64,000 nt of DNA from an uncultured Shewanella sp. (lineage in GTDB: Bacteria > Pseudomonadota > Gammaproteobacteria > Enterobacterales > Shewanellaceae). This document shows positions 47,438 to 56,114 of this stretch, in pieces. The notes under the pieces are model-generated. The model searched no databases, had not been told where the DNA came from, and saw only the letters and a program-made list of their open reading frames with translations. The DNA is taken from NCBI GenBank assembly GCA_947503555.1, contig CANNEE010000001.1:248001-312000 (forward strand), read 5' to 3'. The translations under genes and the position numbers were made by a program. Every line of letters begins with the position of its first letter. Position 1 is the first letter of the stretch.

Positions 47438-48061
47438 TTACTCTCTAGGCTTAGGTCCTACATAATAAGATCCGTGAATGAGCCGTCAAAGGAAGATCCA
47501 ATGCATTTCTAGTTATTTTGCTGCTATCTGTACACGTGATAACAACATTGACCTCTATTGTTATCTACCACGTCCGGTGAATCCTGTATAGGAAAATAAA
47601 AATGTCTAACAACCAGTTCGTCTATCCTAATCTCTCCCTCTAAGAATATTGCTTCACGATAGGTTACCGTTACTTACTCGCTGTCCATAAAGAACGTGCA
47701 GTTACTTCTGCTACAAACTGCAAATATATCTGATAATCATGGATGTCGAAGAACACCAAGTCATCAACAGTCACATAGACACTTGACGTTTTATTTCTTA
47801 GATTAAACGGGAATCGATGCAAACTTATCAGTGCTTGCATATCAGCTAGCAGTTTCCAAAGTAAAAGTGGAAATGTAGTCATTGGTGAATAAGTCCGCGC
47901 ACCTTACAGGTAGGAATATCACAAAAATCTAACACCAGCTTGCCTTTCAGCTTTTTCACTGATAAATTACTGTAATTATTAAATAAAAACTTTCCAATGT
48001 GACTTACGATATAATGTCGCATATGTTTCGGAATGTTTGCTAATACATTGTAAGAGCTATC
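47438..48061. other. Long intergenic stretch with inverted repeat
   Basis: About 620 A+T-rich bases. GATAACAA and TTGTTATC (within 47533-47572) form a dyad with further pairing ACGTG/CACGT. AGGAAA precedes an ATG at 47601 that opens a 13-codon frame (MSNNQFVYPNLSL). Apart from a weak reading frame on the minus strand (47670-47882) no gene is supported. Confidence 0.45.
47670..47882 (-). CDS. Possible small hypothetical protein
   Basis: A 70-residue reading frame (MTTFPLLLWKLLAD...) with protein-like composition in its second half (VYVTVDDLVFFDIHDY) but no ribosome site and no recognised family. It could be a fragment of a decayed gene. Weakly supported; listed because it is the only candidate in this stretch. 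Confidence 0.25.
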   Translation of the reverse strand: MTTFPLLLWKLLADMQALISLHRFPFNLRNKTSSVYVTVDDLVFFDIHDYQIYLQFVAEVTARSLWTASK

Positions 48062-48304
48062 ATGAGAGTTGCTTCAAGTATTCTGGCCTTAATCTGTTTT
48101 TCTGCTTTATGTAAACCTTTCATTGAGCGAGTGAATATTCAAATCGCACATCCAAATGCACAAGCGCTAGGGTGGACGCCAATTCCGCAAAAATGTGAAT
48201 TTGAAGAAAACAAAAAGGCTTACAGCTTTACTAATGATGCCCCTATAATTTCCCAAGCAGGTATTGCCTATGCCAACAAAATGCAACATAGCTGCACCTC
48301 TTAA
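48062..48304 (+). CDS. Small exported hypothetical protein
   Basis: An 80-residue protein with an N-terminal hydrophobic signal-like segment (RVASSILALICFSALC) and a mature part with two further cysteines (QKCEFEE, HSCTS) that could form a disulfide in the periplasm. Not recognised. It is followed by two other small genes on the same strand in an A+T-rich patch. Confidence 0.5.
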   Translation: MRVASSILALICFSALCKPFIERVNIQIAHPNAQALGWTPIPQKCEFEENKKAYSFTNDAPIISQAGIAYANKMQHSCTS

Positions 48305-48380
48305 GACAGACCGCTCTTTAAAGTATTTATAGGCAATTTTTAAATTCTATTTTTACAGAAACTATGCAAAGGAAAGTAAA

Positions 48381-48584
48381 ATGATTGTTGTTGAAGTAGA
48401 TAATAATTCGATCAAAGTCGAAGGCTATCCTGTTAATGACCTACTAGAGTCTCTAAACTCTTTACCGACATGCGATTCTATTCAGCTCATTGTCGATCGT
48501 AATATGGATCACGGAAAGATAATTAATATCATGCAGATAATCAAAAAATCTAATTGTGAAAATATTTCAATACAAGCTGTCTAG
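48381..48584 (+). CDS. Small protein resembling the ExbD/TolR periplasmic domain
   Basis: A 67-residue protein with AAAGGAAAG seven bases upstream. The second half, LIVDRNMDHGKIINIMQIIKKS followed by NISIQAV, has the shape of the ExbD/TolR C-terminal domain (RxDxxxxYGxVxxVMxxxxxAG-xxIxLVT). The membrane helix and N-terminus of ExbD are missing. It has no signal peptide, so it would be cytoplasmic unless exported otherwise. The similarity is by eye and the function unknown. Confidence 0.6.
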   Translation: MIVVEVDNNSIKVEGYPVNDLLESLNSLPTCDSIQLIVDRNMDHGKIINIMQIIKKSNCENISIQAV

Positions 48585-48698
48585 GTTCACACCACTAGCC
48601 ATTTAAGGACTATAGCTTGCCCATAGTTTCGCTAAACCCCACGTATTAGCATGTATTAGTTAGTTCCTTAACTAACTCTAATACAAAAAAGGAATATT

Positions 48699-49148
48699 AT
48701 GTCTTTTATAAAACTTATAAGGAACATGCTACTTATACTACTAGTGGCATATATAGTCACTTTAACAAATAAAAATGTGCAAATTTACCTTTTATATGAA
48801 ATAAACTCTTGGGGCGCCGGTTGGGATGAAGGTGCAATCATGATGTTTACTGAAAACAAAGCAGAATATAAACCTGTTATCCTTGATATGCTAGACAGTA
48901 AACAAATGACCTCTTATGAAACAAATGTTACTTTTACATTTGCAGAACTGTTTTTGAATGATGAAGATGTTTATTCAAAGTTAAAACACATTTCAGAAAA
49001 TTATCCAAAAAAGCATGTTAGGTGCTTTTGGCACGATGTTTTAAATAATCGCTTTCAAAACGAGTTAGTTTTACTGGATGAGCGTATCGATAGCCCTAAT
49101 CAATATGCTTTATATCAAGTAGTCGATAACGGCAGTACTTGTAAATAA
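48699..49148 (+). CDS. Membrane-anchored hypothetical protein
   Basis: A 149-residue protein with one N-terminal hydrophobic segment (LLILLVAYIVTL) and a soluble domain rich in aromatic and acidic residues (YEINSWGAGWDEGAIMMF, KKHVRCFWHDVLNNRF). AAAAGGA precedes the ATG. No family recognised. It belongs to the same A+T-rich group of small genes as the two upstream. Confidence 0.6.
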   Translation: MSFIKLIRNMLLILLVAYIVTLTNKNVQIYLLYEINSWGAGWDEGAIMMFTENKAEYKPVILDMLDSKQMTSYETNVTFTFAELFLNDEDVYSKLKHISENYPKKHVRCFWHDVLNNRFQNELVLLDERIDSPNQYALYQVVDNGSTCK

Positions 49149-49560
49149 ATCAATATAACCATTAATTCACCTTGAGTGCAGGATATCAGGCCTAACACAA
49201 CATAGCGAAACGACGGGCTGACTCCCCATGACTATATAAAACTTAAGGCAAACTCCAATACAAGCGATTAACTAGTTGAATGGAGCTGTGGCTCCCCCGA
49301 CACTCAATCAATCCCAAATTCGAAAAGTTGCGAACGAATAGCAAGCCTATCGTTAAGCTATATTCTTGAGTATGAGTTAGTTGGAAATACAGTCGCTTTC
49401 GTAAATATCGAGCACCACGACAAGAAGCTGCATAAATGACCTTGTTTTGAGCTTAGAAACGATAAATTAATTGCAAGAGTAAAGCAGTAAAGGCATGTGA
49501 TAAGACACATGCCAGCTTAGATGTATTAGCATGAAAGCCTCAACTGAACGCTTGAGACCA
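49149..49560. other. Intergenic stretch with one hairpin
   Basis: About 410 bases without a supported gene. A perfect 8-bp stem GGCATGTG/CACATGCC (49492-49499 and 49506-49513) followed on the minus strand by TTTACT may be a weak terminator of the minus-strand gene at 49561. Nothing else stands out. Confidence 0.5.
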
Positions 49561-50685
49561 TTATTTACTTGCAGGAAAAGCCGGTGATATACATTTTTTG
49601 ACCTCAAATTGATAGCCGTATTGCTGATTCTCATCTGGCTTAATCTCTAAAATCTCATAGTCATTAAGCTCTATCACTCTAGCCCCTTGTGAGATTTGGC
49701 AACGACTAAAGCTATCTGATTCTAATTTAAAGGCAAAATCGGCTATCAACGCTTTACTAAAATCAATGTATCTATCGGCTAAGGCAATTGGCTTCTCTTT
49801 CTCATCATCGACTGTCTCATCCTTGTCATTCGCTATCTCTTTGCCTTCAGAATCAAATGCCCTTTCCTGTTGAGCATCACTGCCCCCTTGCTCACTCTCG
49901 ACCTTAGTTTTAACGCCAGACTTGGAAGCTGGATCTTCCATGGTTTCAGAACTTACAGTCTCACTGCTTTGTTTGCCTATACTCAATCTAAACTCAGGTA
50001 TCTCACCCGACTCGTCAATATCGAATCCAAGATTCTCGGCTACGGCACCATTAAGCTGATCTTCGGTCAACTCACCGTCGGCATCCATTAACAGAAACAG
50101 ATGAAATAGCACCACAAAGCCCAGAAGCAGACGAACAAAAGCCACTAGAAAGGGAAACTCACTCTTGGCGACTAATCGCACACCTCTCATACCGAAAGGC
50201 TTTAGCATCAGCAGCAATACAAGGTAGATAGGCAAACCTATCTGCATCAGAGCTAACACTACAATAGTTAAGCTAAATAACCACACAGGCAGGTAAAGCA
50301 GAATGGCAAAGTTATGGGTATAGGTTAAAGATTCAGCCGAGACGCCAATGACTTCGTTCACCACCCCAGAAGCAGAAACTAGGGCAAAGTTAGCGATTAT
50401 GGCATAGAAGAGTAAAATAACGGCTTTACCCGCCAATGAGTGCCACATGCGGGTAAAAATAGGCCAAAATTCAATGCTCAGTGCAATCGTAGCTAGAATG
50501 GCAATAAAGCCATACCAGTTAGTGGTAAATATCAGCAGTAATGTCGCCAACGCATATAAACGCTCGGCAGTCGTCAGCCTATGCCAAATAGATAAAGGCT
50601 TACTAGCGATAAGCTCAACTACACTCTGCATCTTTTGTACAAAAGAGAGAGAAGCTGGCTTAAATTTCTGGGTGAGAAACATCAT
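49561..50685 (-). CDS. Multi-pass membrane protein, unknown function
   Basis: A 374-residue protein with about five hydrophobic segments in residues 45-205, followed by an acidic low-complexity stretch (about 245-305; SEQGGSDAQQERAFDSEGKE, DKDETVDDEKEK) and a short C-terminal domain (FSRCQISQGARVIELNDYEILEIKP...CISP) with two cysteines. No family recognised. It follows yjjG by 80 bases on the same strand and may share its transcript. Confidence 0.7.
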   Translation of the reverse strand: MMFLTQKFKPASLSFVQKMQSVVELIASKPLSIWHRLTTAERLYALATLLLIFTTNWYGFIAILATIALSIEFWPIFTRMWHSLAGKAVILLFYAIIANFALVSASGVVNEVIGVSAESLTYTHNFAILLYLPVWLFSLTIVVLALMQIGLPIYLVLLLMLKPFGMRGVRLVAKSEFPFLVAFVRLLLGFVVLFHLFLLMDADGELTEDQLNGAVAENLGFDIDESGEIPEFRLSIGKQSSETVSSETMEDPASKSGVKTKVESEQGGSDAQQERAFDSEGKEIANDKDETVDDEKEKPIALADRYIDFSKALIADFAFKLESDSFSRCQISQGARVIELNDYEILEIKPDENQQYGYQFEVKKCISPAFPASK

Positions 50686-50765
50686 GGGCTAAGCGCATTT
50701 TTTATTATTCAATGCTCCCATTGTTCCCAAATTGTTAAAAGTTAGCAAGCCTATAAAAATTAAGG

Positions 50766-51440
50766 CTAATTAAGTAGCCAATCTTTTAACTCCATCAAAG
50801 AGCTCACTTCATGGTGTGGTGTCACGTCAAGAGGACGTGATAACCCCTTACTGTTAAGCCAGCAGGTATCAATTCCCGCATTAATACCACCTTGTATATC
50901 AGAGTGGGGATTATCTCCTACCATTAACACTTGCTTCTTATCCGGGTTATCCATTTGAGCGAAGGCATGCTCAAATATTTGCACATCGGGTTTAGCTACC
51001 CCAACTTGCTCAGAGATCACTAAAGGGCTAAATACATCTTTAAGGCCAGTACGTTCTAAACGCACCTCTTGCAGCTGCGTAAAGCCATTGGTGATAATCC
51101 CTAGCTGAGCCTTAGGACGAATTGCTTCAATCAGTTCTTTAGCACCAGGCAGTAAGGTGCAGATATCGGCCATAGCATGCAAAAACTCACTGTTAAGCTT
51201 CTGGGTTGTCACCTTTAACTCGTCAGCCCAAGACTCAAAGCGGATATTTTGCACCTCTGATGCGGTCAATTTACCATTTTGATAATCATCCCATAGCGGC
51301 TTATTAGTCGCTTGATAGACATCAAAATCAAATCGAGAGAAATCGACACCAAAGCGAGAAAACATAAGCTTAAGGCCCTGATAGGCATCGAAATGAAACA
51401 GGGTTTCATCGGCGTCAAACAATATCCACTGGTACTTCAT
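50766..51440 (-). CDS. yjjG: HAD-family pyrimidine 5'-nucleotidase YjjG
   Basis: A 224-residue HAD phosphatase. Motif I is FDADETLFHFD, motif II IITNGF, motif III a lysine in GVAKPD, and motif IV MVGDNPHSDIQGG. The helical cap at about 15-95 and the NGFTQLQEVRLERTGL stretch match YjjG. Family knowledge: it dephosphorylates dUMP/UMP and non-canonical pyrimidine nucleotides, cleaning the pool. Divergent from a LysR gene. Confidence 0.9.
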   Translation of the reverse strand: MKYQWILFDADETLFHFDAYQGLKLMFSRFGVDFSRFDFDVYQATNKPLWDDYQNGKLTASEVQNIRFESWADELKVTTQKLNSEFLHAMADICTLLPGAKELIEAIRPKAQLGIITNGFTQLQEVRLERTGLKDVFSPLVISEQVGVAKPDVQIFEHAFAQMDNPDKKQVLMVGDNPHSDIQGGINAGIDTCWLNSKGLSRPLDVTPHHEVSSLMELKDWLLN

Positions 51441-51530
51441 TAACTCTTCTCTATCTTTGTTATTGTCATTAAAACAGGCGCACTTTACCCCTTTTTCTCT
51501 TGACTGAAAATCCCTTCAACAGGAAAATCA

Positions 51531-52472
51531 TTGTTGAATAAAACTCAACAAAGCCTATCTGTTATGATCGATTTTGCCGCTATCCCTGTATTTGTCACCC
51601 TAATAGAAACTGGCAGTTTCTCTAGAGCCGCCGAGCAACTAGGCAGCTCTAAATCCGCGGTCAGTAAACGCATCAGCCTGTTAGAGACGCGACTGGGTGT
51701 TAAGCTTATTCACCGCACCACCCGCAAGCTCAGCCTAACTCAAGCGGGAGAGCAATACCTAAGCTTTGCCAAACAGGCCTATCTACTCGCAAACCAAGGG
51801 GAAGATCTTATCACTCAGGCTCAAGGTCAACCTCGCGGCCTAGTCAAATTTGGCGCCCCCATGAGCTTTGGCAATTTGCACCTTGCGCCGCTTTTGGCTC
51901 AGTTTCAGCGTGATTATCCAGAGATTGAGATAGATATGCAGCTCGATGACAGGTTGGTCGATATGGTGGATGCGGGACTCGACTTTGTGATTCGTATCGG
52001 CGAGCTTAAGGACTCAAGCTTAGTTGCTAAATATATCGCCCCTTGTCATAGCATTATCTGCGCTAGCCCAGCGTACCTAGCACTCCATGGCGAGCCAGAG
52101 ACACCACAGGCCTTAACCAAGCATAACTGCCTACGCTATAGCTATTATCAAGCAGGCAATGATTGGCTGCTCAGTGGCGCTGAGGGCGTTGAGCGTATCA
52201 CTCCAAAGGGCAAGCTCACCATCAATAACAGTGAAGCACTATATCAAGTGTTACTCAATGGCGCAGGTATAGGTCAGCTTCCCAACTTTATCGCCGCTAA
52301 TGCCGTTGCCAAACAGCAACTCGTGCCCCTACTGACCCAATATCCACTGCCAGAACATGGCATCTATGCCCTATTCCCAAATAGAAAACATACACCAACA
52401 AAGGTGAGCCTGTTAGTGGACTATCTCAGTAATGCCATAGCGAACAAGCAACAAACTTGGCAAGTCAGTTAA
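51531..52472 (+). CDS. LysR-family transcriptional regulator
   Basis: A 313-residue regulator: N-terminal winged helix (FVTLIETGSFSRAAEQLGSSKSAVSKRISLLETRLGVKLIHRTTRKLSLTQAG) and a C-terminal periplasmic-binding-like effector domain (GLVKFGAPMSFGNLHLAPLL, FVIRIGELKDSSLVA) of the CrgA/DsdC-like group. The target is unknown. The TTG at 51531 has AGGAAA upstream, but family length favours the ATG at 51564 (MIDFAAIPVF); the start is open. Confidence 0.88.
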   Translation: MLNKTQQSLSVMIDFAAIPVFVTLIETGSFSRAAEQLGSSKSAVSKRISLLETRLGVKLIHRTTRKLSLTQAGEQYLSFAKQAYLLANQGEDLITQAQGQPRGLVKFGAPMSFGNLHLAPLLAQFQRDYPEIEIDMQLDDRLVDMVDAGLDFVIRIGELKDSSLVAKYIAPCHSIICASPAYLALHGEPETPQALTKHNCLRYSYYQAGNDWLLSGAEGVERITPKGKLTINNSEALYQVLLNGAGIGQLPNFIAANAVAKQQLVPLLTQYPLPEHGIYALFPNRKHTPTKVSLLVDYLSNAIANKQQTWQVS

Positions 52473-52583
52473 TTCAGCGCACTTATTTGGAGCTTATGAG
52501 AATAAACCTCGACTCAGCCCTGCACTTAGACCAATAAAACTGCTAGAATCCGTTGAATTTTTTGATTAACGAGAAAGACCAAG

Positions 52584-53306
52584 ATGGGAAGAGCATATCA
52601 AAACCGCAAAGAGTCTATGGCAAAGACTGCGGGTCAAAAAACCAGACTTTATTCTAGATACGGTAAAGAGATCTATGTCTGCGCCAAAAATGGCGGCTTC
52701 GATCCTGACGGTAACCTAGCACTTCGCCGCCTAATTGAGCGCGCAAAGAAAGATCAGGTACCAACCCATGTTATTGAGCGTGCAATAGAAAAAGCACAAG
52801 GTGGCGGTGGTGAAGATTATGATACTGCTCGCTACGAAGGTTTTGGCCCAGGTGGTTGCATGGTGATTGTTGACTGCTTAACCGACAACAATAAACGTAC
52901 CTTTACCGAAGTGCGCCAAGCATTCGTGAAAAACGATGCCAAGCTAGGTGGACCAGGTACTACAGCTCATATGTTTGATCACCAAGCGGTATTTGTTTTC
53001 GCAGGTGACGACGATGAAGCCGTGCTTGAAATTCTGATGATGGCCGATGTCGATGTGAGCGATGTTGAAGTAGAAGATGGCCTAGTGAGTGTTTACGCTC
53101 CACACACTGAGTTCTACAAGGCTAAAACGGCCCTTAACGAAGCTATGCCTGAGGTAGAGTTTAAGATGGAAGAGATCACTTTCGTTCCTCAAACTATGAC
53201 CGAAGTGACAGGTGAAGATGTGGCAGTATTTGAAAAATTCGTTGCCGCGCTTGAAGATTGTGATGATGTACAAAACGTCTACCACAACGCTGAGCTAAAA
53301 GACTAA
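52584..53306 (+). CDS. YebC/PmpR/TACO1 family protein (YeeN-type)
   Basis: A 240-residue protein with the family landmarks [34 protein letters not shown], the Asp/Glu-rich middle domain ([25 protein letters not shown]) and a VQNVYHN end. Of the two E. coli paralogues it is closer to YeeN in its N-terminus and tail. Family members are reported as translation factors at proline-rich stalls or as regulators. It carries its own terminator. Confidence 0.9.
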   Translation: MGRAYQNRKESMAKTAGQKTRLYSRYGKEIYVCAKNGGFDPDGNLALRRLIERAKKDQVPTHVIERAIEKAQGGGGEDYDTARYEGFGPGGCMVIVDCLTDNNKRTFTEVRQAFVKNDAKLGGPGTTAHMFDHQAVFVFAGDDDEAVLEILMMADVDVSDVEVEDGLVSVYAPHTEFYKAKTALNEAMPEVEFKMEEITFVPQTMTEVTGEDVAVFEKFVAALEDCDDVQNVYHNAELKD

Positions 53307-53338
53307 TCTAATTAAGTTCTCAGCTAATAGCTCAATGA

Positions 53339-53378
53339 AAAACGTAGCACTCAATCAATGAGGGCTGCGTTTTTTATT
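53339..53378. terminator. Terminator between the YebC-family gene and DUF599 gene
   Basis: AAAACGTAGC...CTCA pairs with TGAG..GCTGCGTTTT (one mismatch and bulge) around ATCAA, followed by TTTATTAT. It serves convergent genes. Confidence 0.8.
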
Positions 53379-53393
53379 ATCTAGCACACTATT

Positions 53394-54113
53394 CTACTGC
53401 TCTTGTCCTTTATCTTTACTCTGTAACAGCTGCATACCTTGGGTAATCGCCATGACTGCCTTAGACTTAAACTCACGGGCATACAGGGTATAAACGACGA
53501 AAATGCTGGCGGCAACAAGTAGCAAAGGGTGGAAGAACCAACATAGTGCGGCCATAGAAAAGTAGTAAGATCTTAAACCATAGTTATAGGCATGGGCCGC
53601 TTGATCTTGCACCACGGCCATCTGCTTTGCGTAATCAAGCATGGTCTCATTTTCACCAGACTCATCAACCGGAGCTGCACCTATCATCACATTTAGAAAA
53701 CCATATTGGCGCATTGACCAAGTAAACTGAAAAAATGCCAGCACGAAAATCCCTGCCAGCAAAGCCAGTTTTAATTGGATTAAATCATGAATAGGCTCAG
53801 CGGCATAGGGAATGGTTGCTATCACAGCCTCAAGCTTTTCAGCCTGTGAAAACAAGGTTAACACGCCGGCTAATACAATCAATGTCGTGGAGGCAAAAAA
53901 AGCAATATTACGTTCAAGGTTCGCCAATAGCGCAGCATCCCCAACCCTGACACTGCGAGTCATCAACTCATACATCCAGTGAATTCTATGTTGATGCAGG
54001 CAGCGAGCAATACAGTTGGTGTTTTTGGCCTTCATTTTGGCAAAACGGGTATAGCCAACCCAGCTAACTAGAAAACATAAAAGCGCGATGGTATCTAATA
54101 CAGAAAAGCTCAT
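53394..54113 (-). CDS. DUF599 family membrane protein
   Basis: A 239-residue inner-membrane protein with four hydrophobic segments (about 5-22, 70-92, 112-134, 185-212). The family stretch WMYELMTRSVRVGDAALLANLERNIAFFASTTLI marks DUF599. Function unknown. It is 71 bases downstream of the DUF1887 gene on the same strand. Confidence 0.85.
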   Translation of the reverse strand: MSFSVLDTIALLCFLVSWVGYTRFAKMKAKNTNCIARCLHQHRIHWMYELMTRSVRVGDAALLANLERNIAFFASTTLIVLAGVLTLFSQAEKLEAVIATIPYAAEPIHDLIQLKLALLAGIFVLAFFQFTWSMRQYGFLNVMIGAAPVDESGENETMLDYAKQMAVVQDQAAHAYNYGLRSYYFSMAALCWFFHPLLLVAASIFVVYTLYAREFKSKAVMAITQGMQLLQSKDKGQEQ

Positions 54114-54184
54114 TGCTTAGTAATGACTCCTATCATGGCCAATTAAGCCAAGTCTACGGCGTTTCAATTAAGGTTTCCACATAG

Positions 54185-55312
54185 TTAACAGGCTTCTAGC
54201 CATTGACGTAAATGCTCCTTTAATCGACCTAGCTCTTGGCCTGCAACTACTTTTACTCCCTGAGCATCGGCTCTTAACCTATCTCCTTGGCTCAATGGCG
54301 CATAACTGACTAACAAGGCTCTGGCATGAATACCGCCTAAGATATCGGTTATAGCATCAAGCTTATAGGCGATAGATTTAGCGCCACCATCATCAAAGCG
54401 TTTGGCTTTACATTCGATGAGATGCAACTTGTTATTGGCGACAAATGCCACGTCGATTTCATTTTCAATGATTTCAGAGTTAAATTCACGGACCACTTTC
54501 ACGCCTTGAGCAAGATCCTGAATTTGTTTAAATTCATGGCGAAGCAAGTCGACCACTGAAAATACATACTCCTCTAGCCAACCACCATTGGCAAAAAAGC
54601 GAGCCTCACTACTCGTAAAATGTAATCGGTTTTGTTTTACCTCTAGGTAACCTAACTCAGCTAAATCCCCGATTAAACTCTGAAGCTTTCTATCATGGTG
54701 CATATAGTCATCTAGCTCTTGAGTGACAAAGTTTTTGCTATTCATCGCTAAATAGTTAAGTCGCCCAAGTGGCTTAGCATATTCTTGTGCTTTAGCGGCC
54801 CAAAGGGCACCCAATTTACGCACATCAGCTTGTAAACTTTGCTTACGTTGGGTCGACACTAGCTTGGCATCAAATAGCCTAAACATTGTGGGTAGACGAA
54901 TAATATCGGCAATTTCTGTAGGTTTTCGTTCAACAGGCACTAACCAGCTAACGGCATCACGTCTGGGTTCTAATACAAAAATATCAAAGCCATAGGTGCG
55001 ACAAAGATTAGTTGCCGCTAGCACGACATGTCTGTCGCCATTACTGGCATTAAAGCAAAACGCCTCCCCCTGATATTGCTCCAACAGCACTCTTAATGAG
55101 GTAAAAATCTCATCTGTGCTTAAGGTATCGGGCAATATCCAAGTTTTCACCGGTATTTGATACTCACTCACCAATCGGACAAAGTTTTCCACTTTTGCCT
55201 GCTGACTATGGGTATGTATAAGCAGAAGTCCATCGGCATTCATTTCACTATCTAACAAGGGGGTTAAGATGGTGATAGGATTATCGTCCATAATCGCGAT
55301 GTGAGTAGCCAC
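54185..55312 (-). CDS. Card1/Can2-like CARF-nuclease protein (DUF1887)
   Basis: A 375-residue soluble protein starting at a GTG with AAAGGAG upstream. The N-terminal Rossmann-like CARF domain (about 1-140) has LLIHTHSQ and NASNGDRHVVLAATNLC. A middle helical segment leads to a PD-(D/E)xK nuclease domain (about 240-375): GGWLEEYV, Asp287 in NEIDV and Glu300-x-Lys302 in LIECKAK. This matches DUF1887 (Vibrio VC1899) and the cyclic-oligoadenylate-activated nucleases Card1/Can2 of type III CRISPR systems. No cas gene or CRISPR array lies in the window, so its activator is unknown. It lies between rsmS and a DUF599 gene. Confidence 0.88.
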   Translation of the reverse strand: MATHIAIMDDNPITILTPLLDSEMNADGLLLIHTHSQQAKVENFVRLVSEYQIPVKTWILPDTLSTDEIFTSLRVLLEQYQGEAFCFNASNGDRHVVLAATNLCRTYGFDIFVLEPRRDAVSWLVPVERKPTEIADIIRLPTMFRLFDAKLVSTQRKQSLQADVRKLGALWAAKAQEYAKPLGRLNYLAMNSKNFVTQELDDYMHHDRKLQSLIGDLAELGYLEVKQNRLHFTSSEARFFANGGWLEEYVFSVVDLLRHEFKQIQDLAQGVKVVREFNSEIIENEIDVAFVANNKLHLIECKAKRFDDGGAKSIAYKLDAITDILGGIHARALLVSYAPLSQGDRLRADAQGVKVVAGQELGRLKEHLRQWLEAC

Positions 55313-55361
55313 GTTAGCTCCTTTCAGTGGTAGGTCATCAAGACAAGATTTACGCTTATAC

Positions 55362-55595
55362 CTATTCAGTTAACTTACTCTCAAGATCTTGCTTTACAAC
55401 CTCAAGGGCTGCTAAGGCCATCTTGGCTGGGATCTCATTGGTTTCCAACAGATAAATAAGATCCACAGCTAACTTGATATGCTCTGGCGCATTAGCCAGA
55501 GGATCTGATGGATGAGATGCTTGCTCCGGCACCAACTCAAACTCGGCCTCGTTGGGTGATTTATCTGTACTCACCATTACGTCATTCTTATCCAT
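55362..55595 (-). CDS. rsmS: RsmS/YbaM family small protein (DUF2496)
   Basis: A 77-residue protein whose C-terminal 45 residues ([40 protein letters not shown]) match the YbaM/RsmS family, called a pleiotropic regulator of secondary metabolism in Pectobacterium. Compared with E. coli YbaM it has an extra acidic N-terminal tail of about 30 residues. The upstream ATG is accepted although its ribosome site is weak; an ATG six codons in is an alternative. It lies 49 bases upstream of the DUF1887 gene, possibly in one operon. Confidence 0.85.
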   Translation of the reverse strand: MDKNDVMVSTDKSPNEAEFELVPEQASHPSDPLANAPEHIKLAVDLIYLLETNEIPAKMALAALEVVKQDLESKLTE

Positions 55596-55789
55596 AGGGT
55601 CTCATCTACTTGCAATTAACATCAAGATGTTACCGTGCTCAGATAAAAATAACGAGCCTCATAGATTGAGAAGTTTAAATAGTTGGTCAATTATCAACAA
55701 CTGCCTGCAATGTTAATGGAACACGTGTGAATAGGTTAATGACGCCATTTAAGCTATAATCGCCACACTAAGGTTAACATCTAGCAATT

Positions 55790-56026
55790 ATGACAACAGA
55801 AAATACACAGAAACTCGACTTTTCTAATATCAACAAAAACAGCAGCCAATCTTTTAACGCACAAAAGAAGCTAATTAAGCAACTGTTTAGTGGTAAAGGA
55901 ATTAACTGCCAAACCTGTAATGCGCCGCTACAACTGGTATTGCCAACACAAAATAATACCGAGTCTACCTACGGTGTTTTCTGTCAAAAGGGCTGCACAG
56001 ACATCCAACTCGAATTTGAAATGTAA
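55790..56026 (+). CDS. Small cysteine-containing hypothetical protein
   Basis: A 78-residue protein with four cysteines (CQTC in the middle, FCQKGC near the end) suggesting a small zinc site, and an Asn/Lys-rich N-terminus. No family recognised. It is divergent from rsmS and ends at a terminator shared with the SPFH gene. Confidence 0.65.
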   Translation: MTTENTQKLDFSNINKNSSQSFNAQKKLIKQLFSGKGINCQTCNAPLQLVLPTQNNTESTYGVFCQKGCTDIQLEFEM

Positions 56027-56053
56027 TACATGACAGGTATATTTAAGCCAAAC

Positions 56054-56085
56054 AAAAATGCCAACTCCTTGAGTTGGCATTTTTC
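56054..56085. terminator. Bidirectional terminator
   Basis: AAAAATGCCAACTC and GAGTTGGCATTTTT pair around CTT, with T runs on both sides. It serves the small Cys protein gene and the convergent SPFH gene. Confidence 0.92.
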
Positions 56086-56114
56086 TATTTTAGATACTGG
56101 CTAACGTCTAGTTA

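Noticed and set aside
54185-55312. Evidence for a CRISPR-Cas locus
   Set aside because: The CARF nuclease suggests one, but no repeat-spacer array and no cas gene were found in the window.
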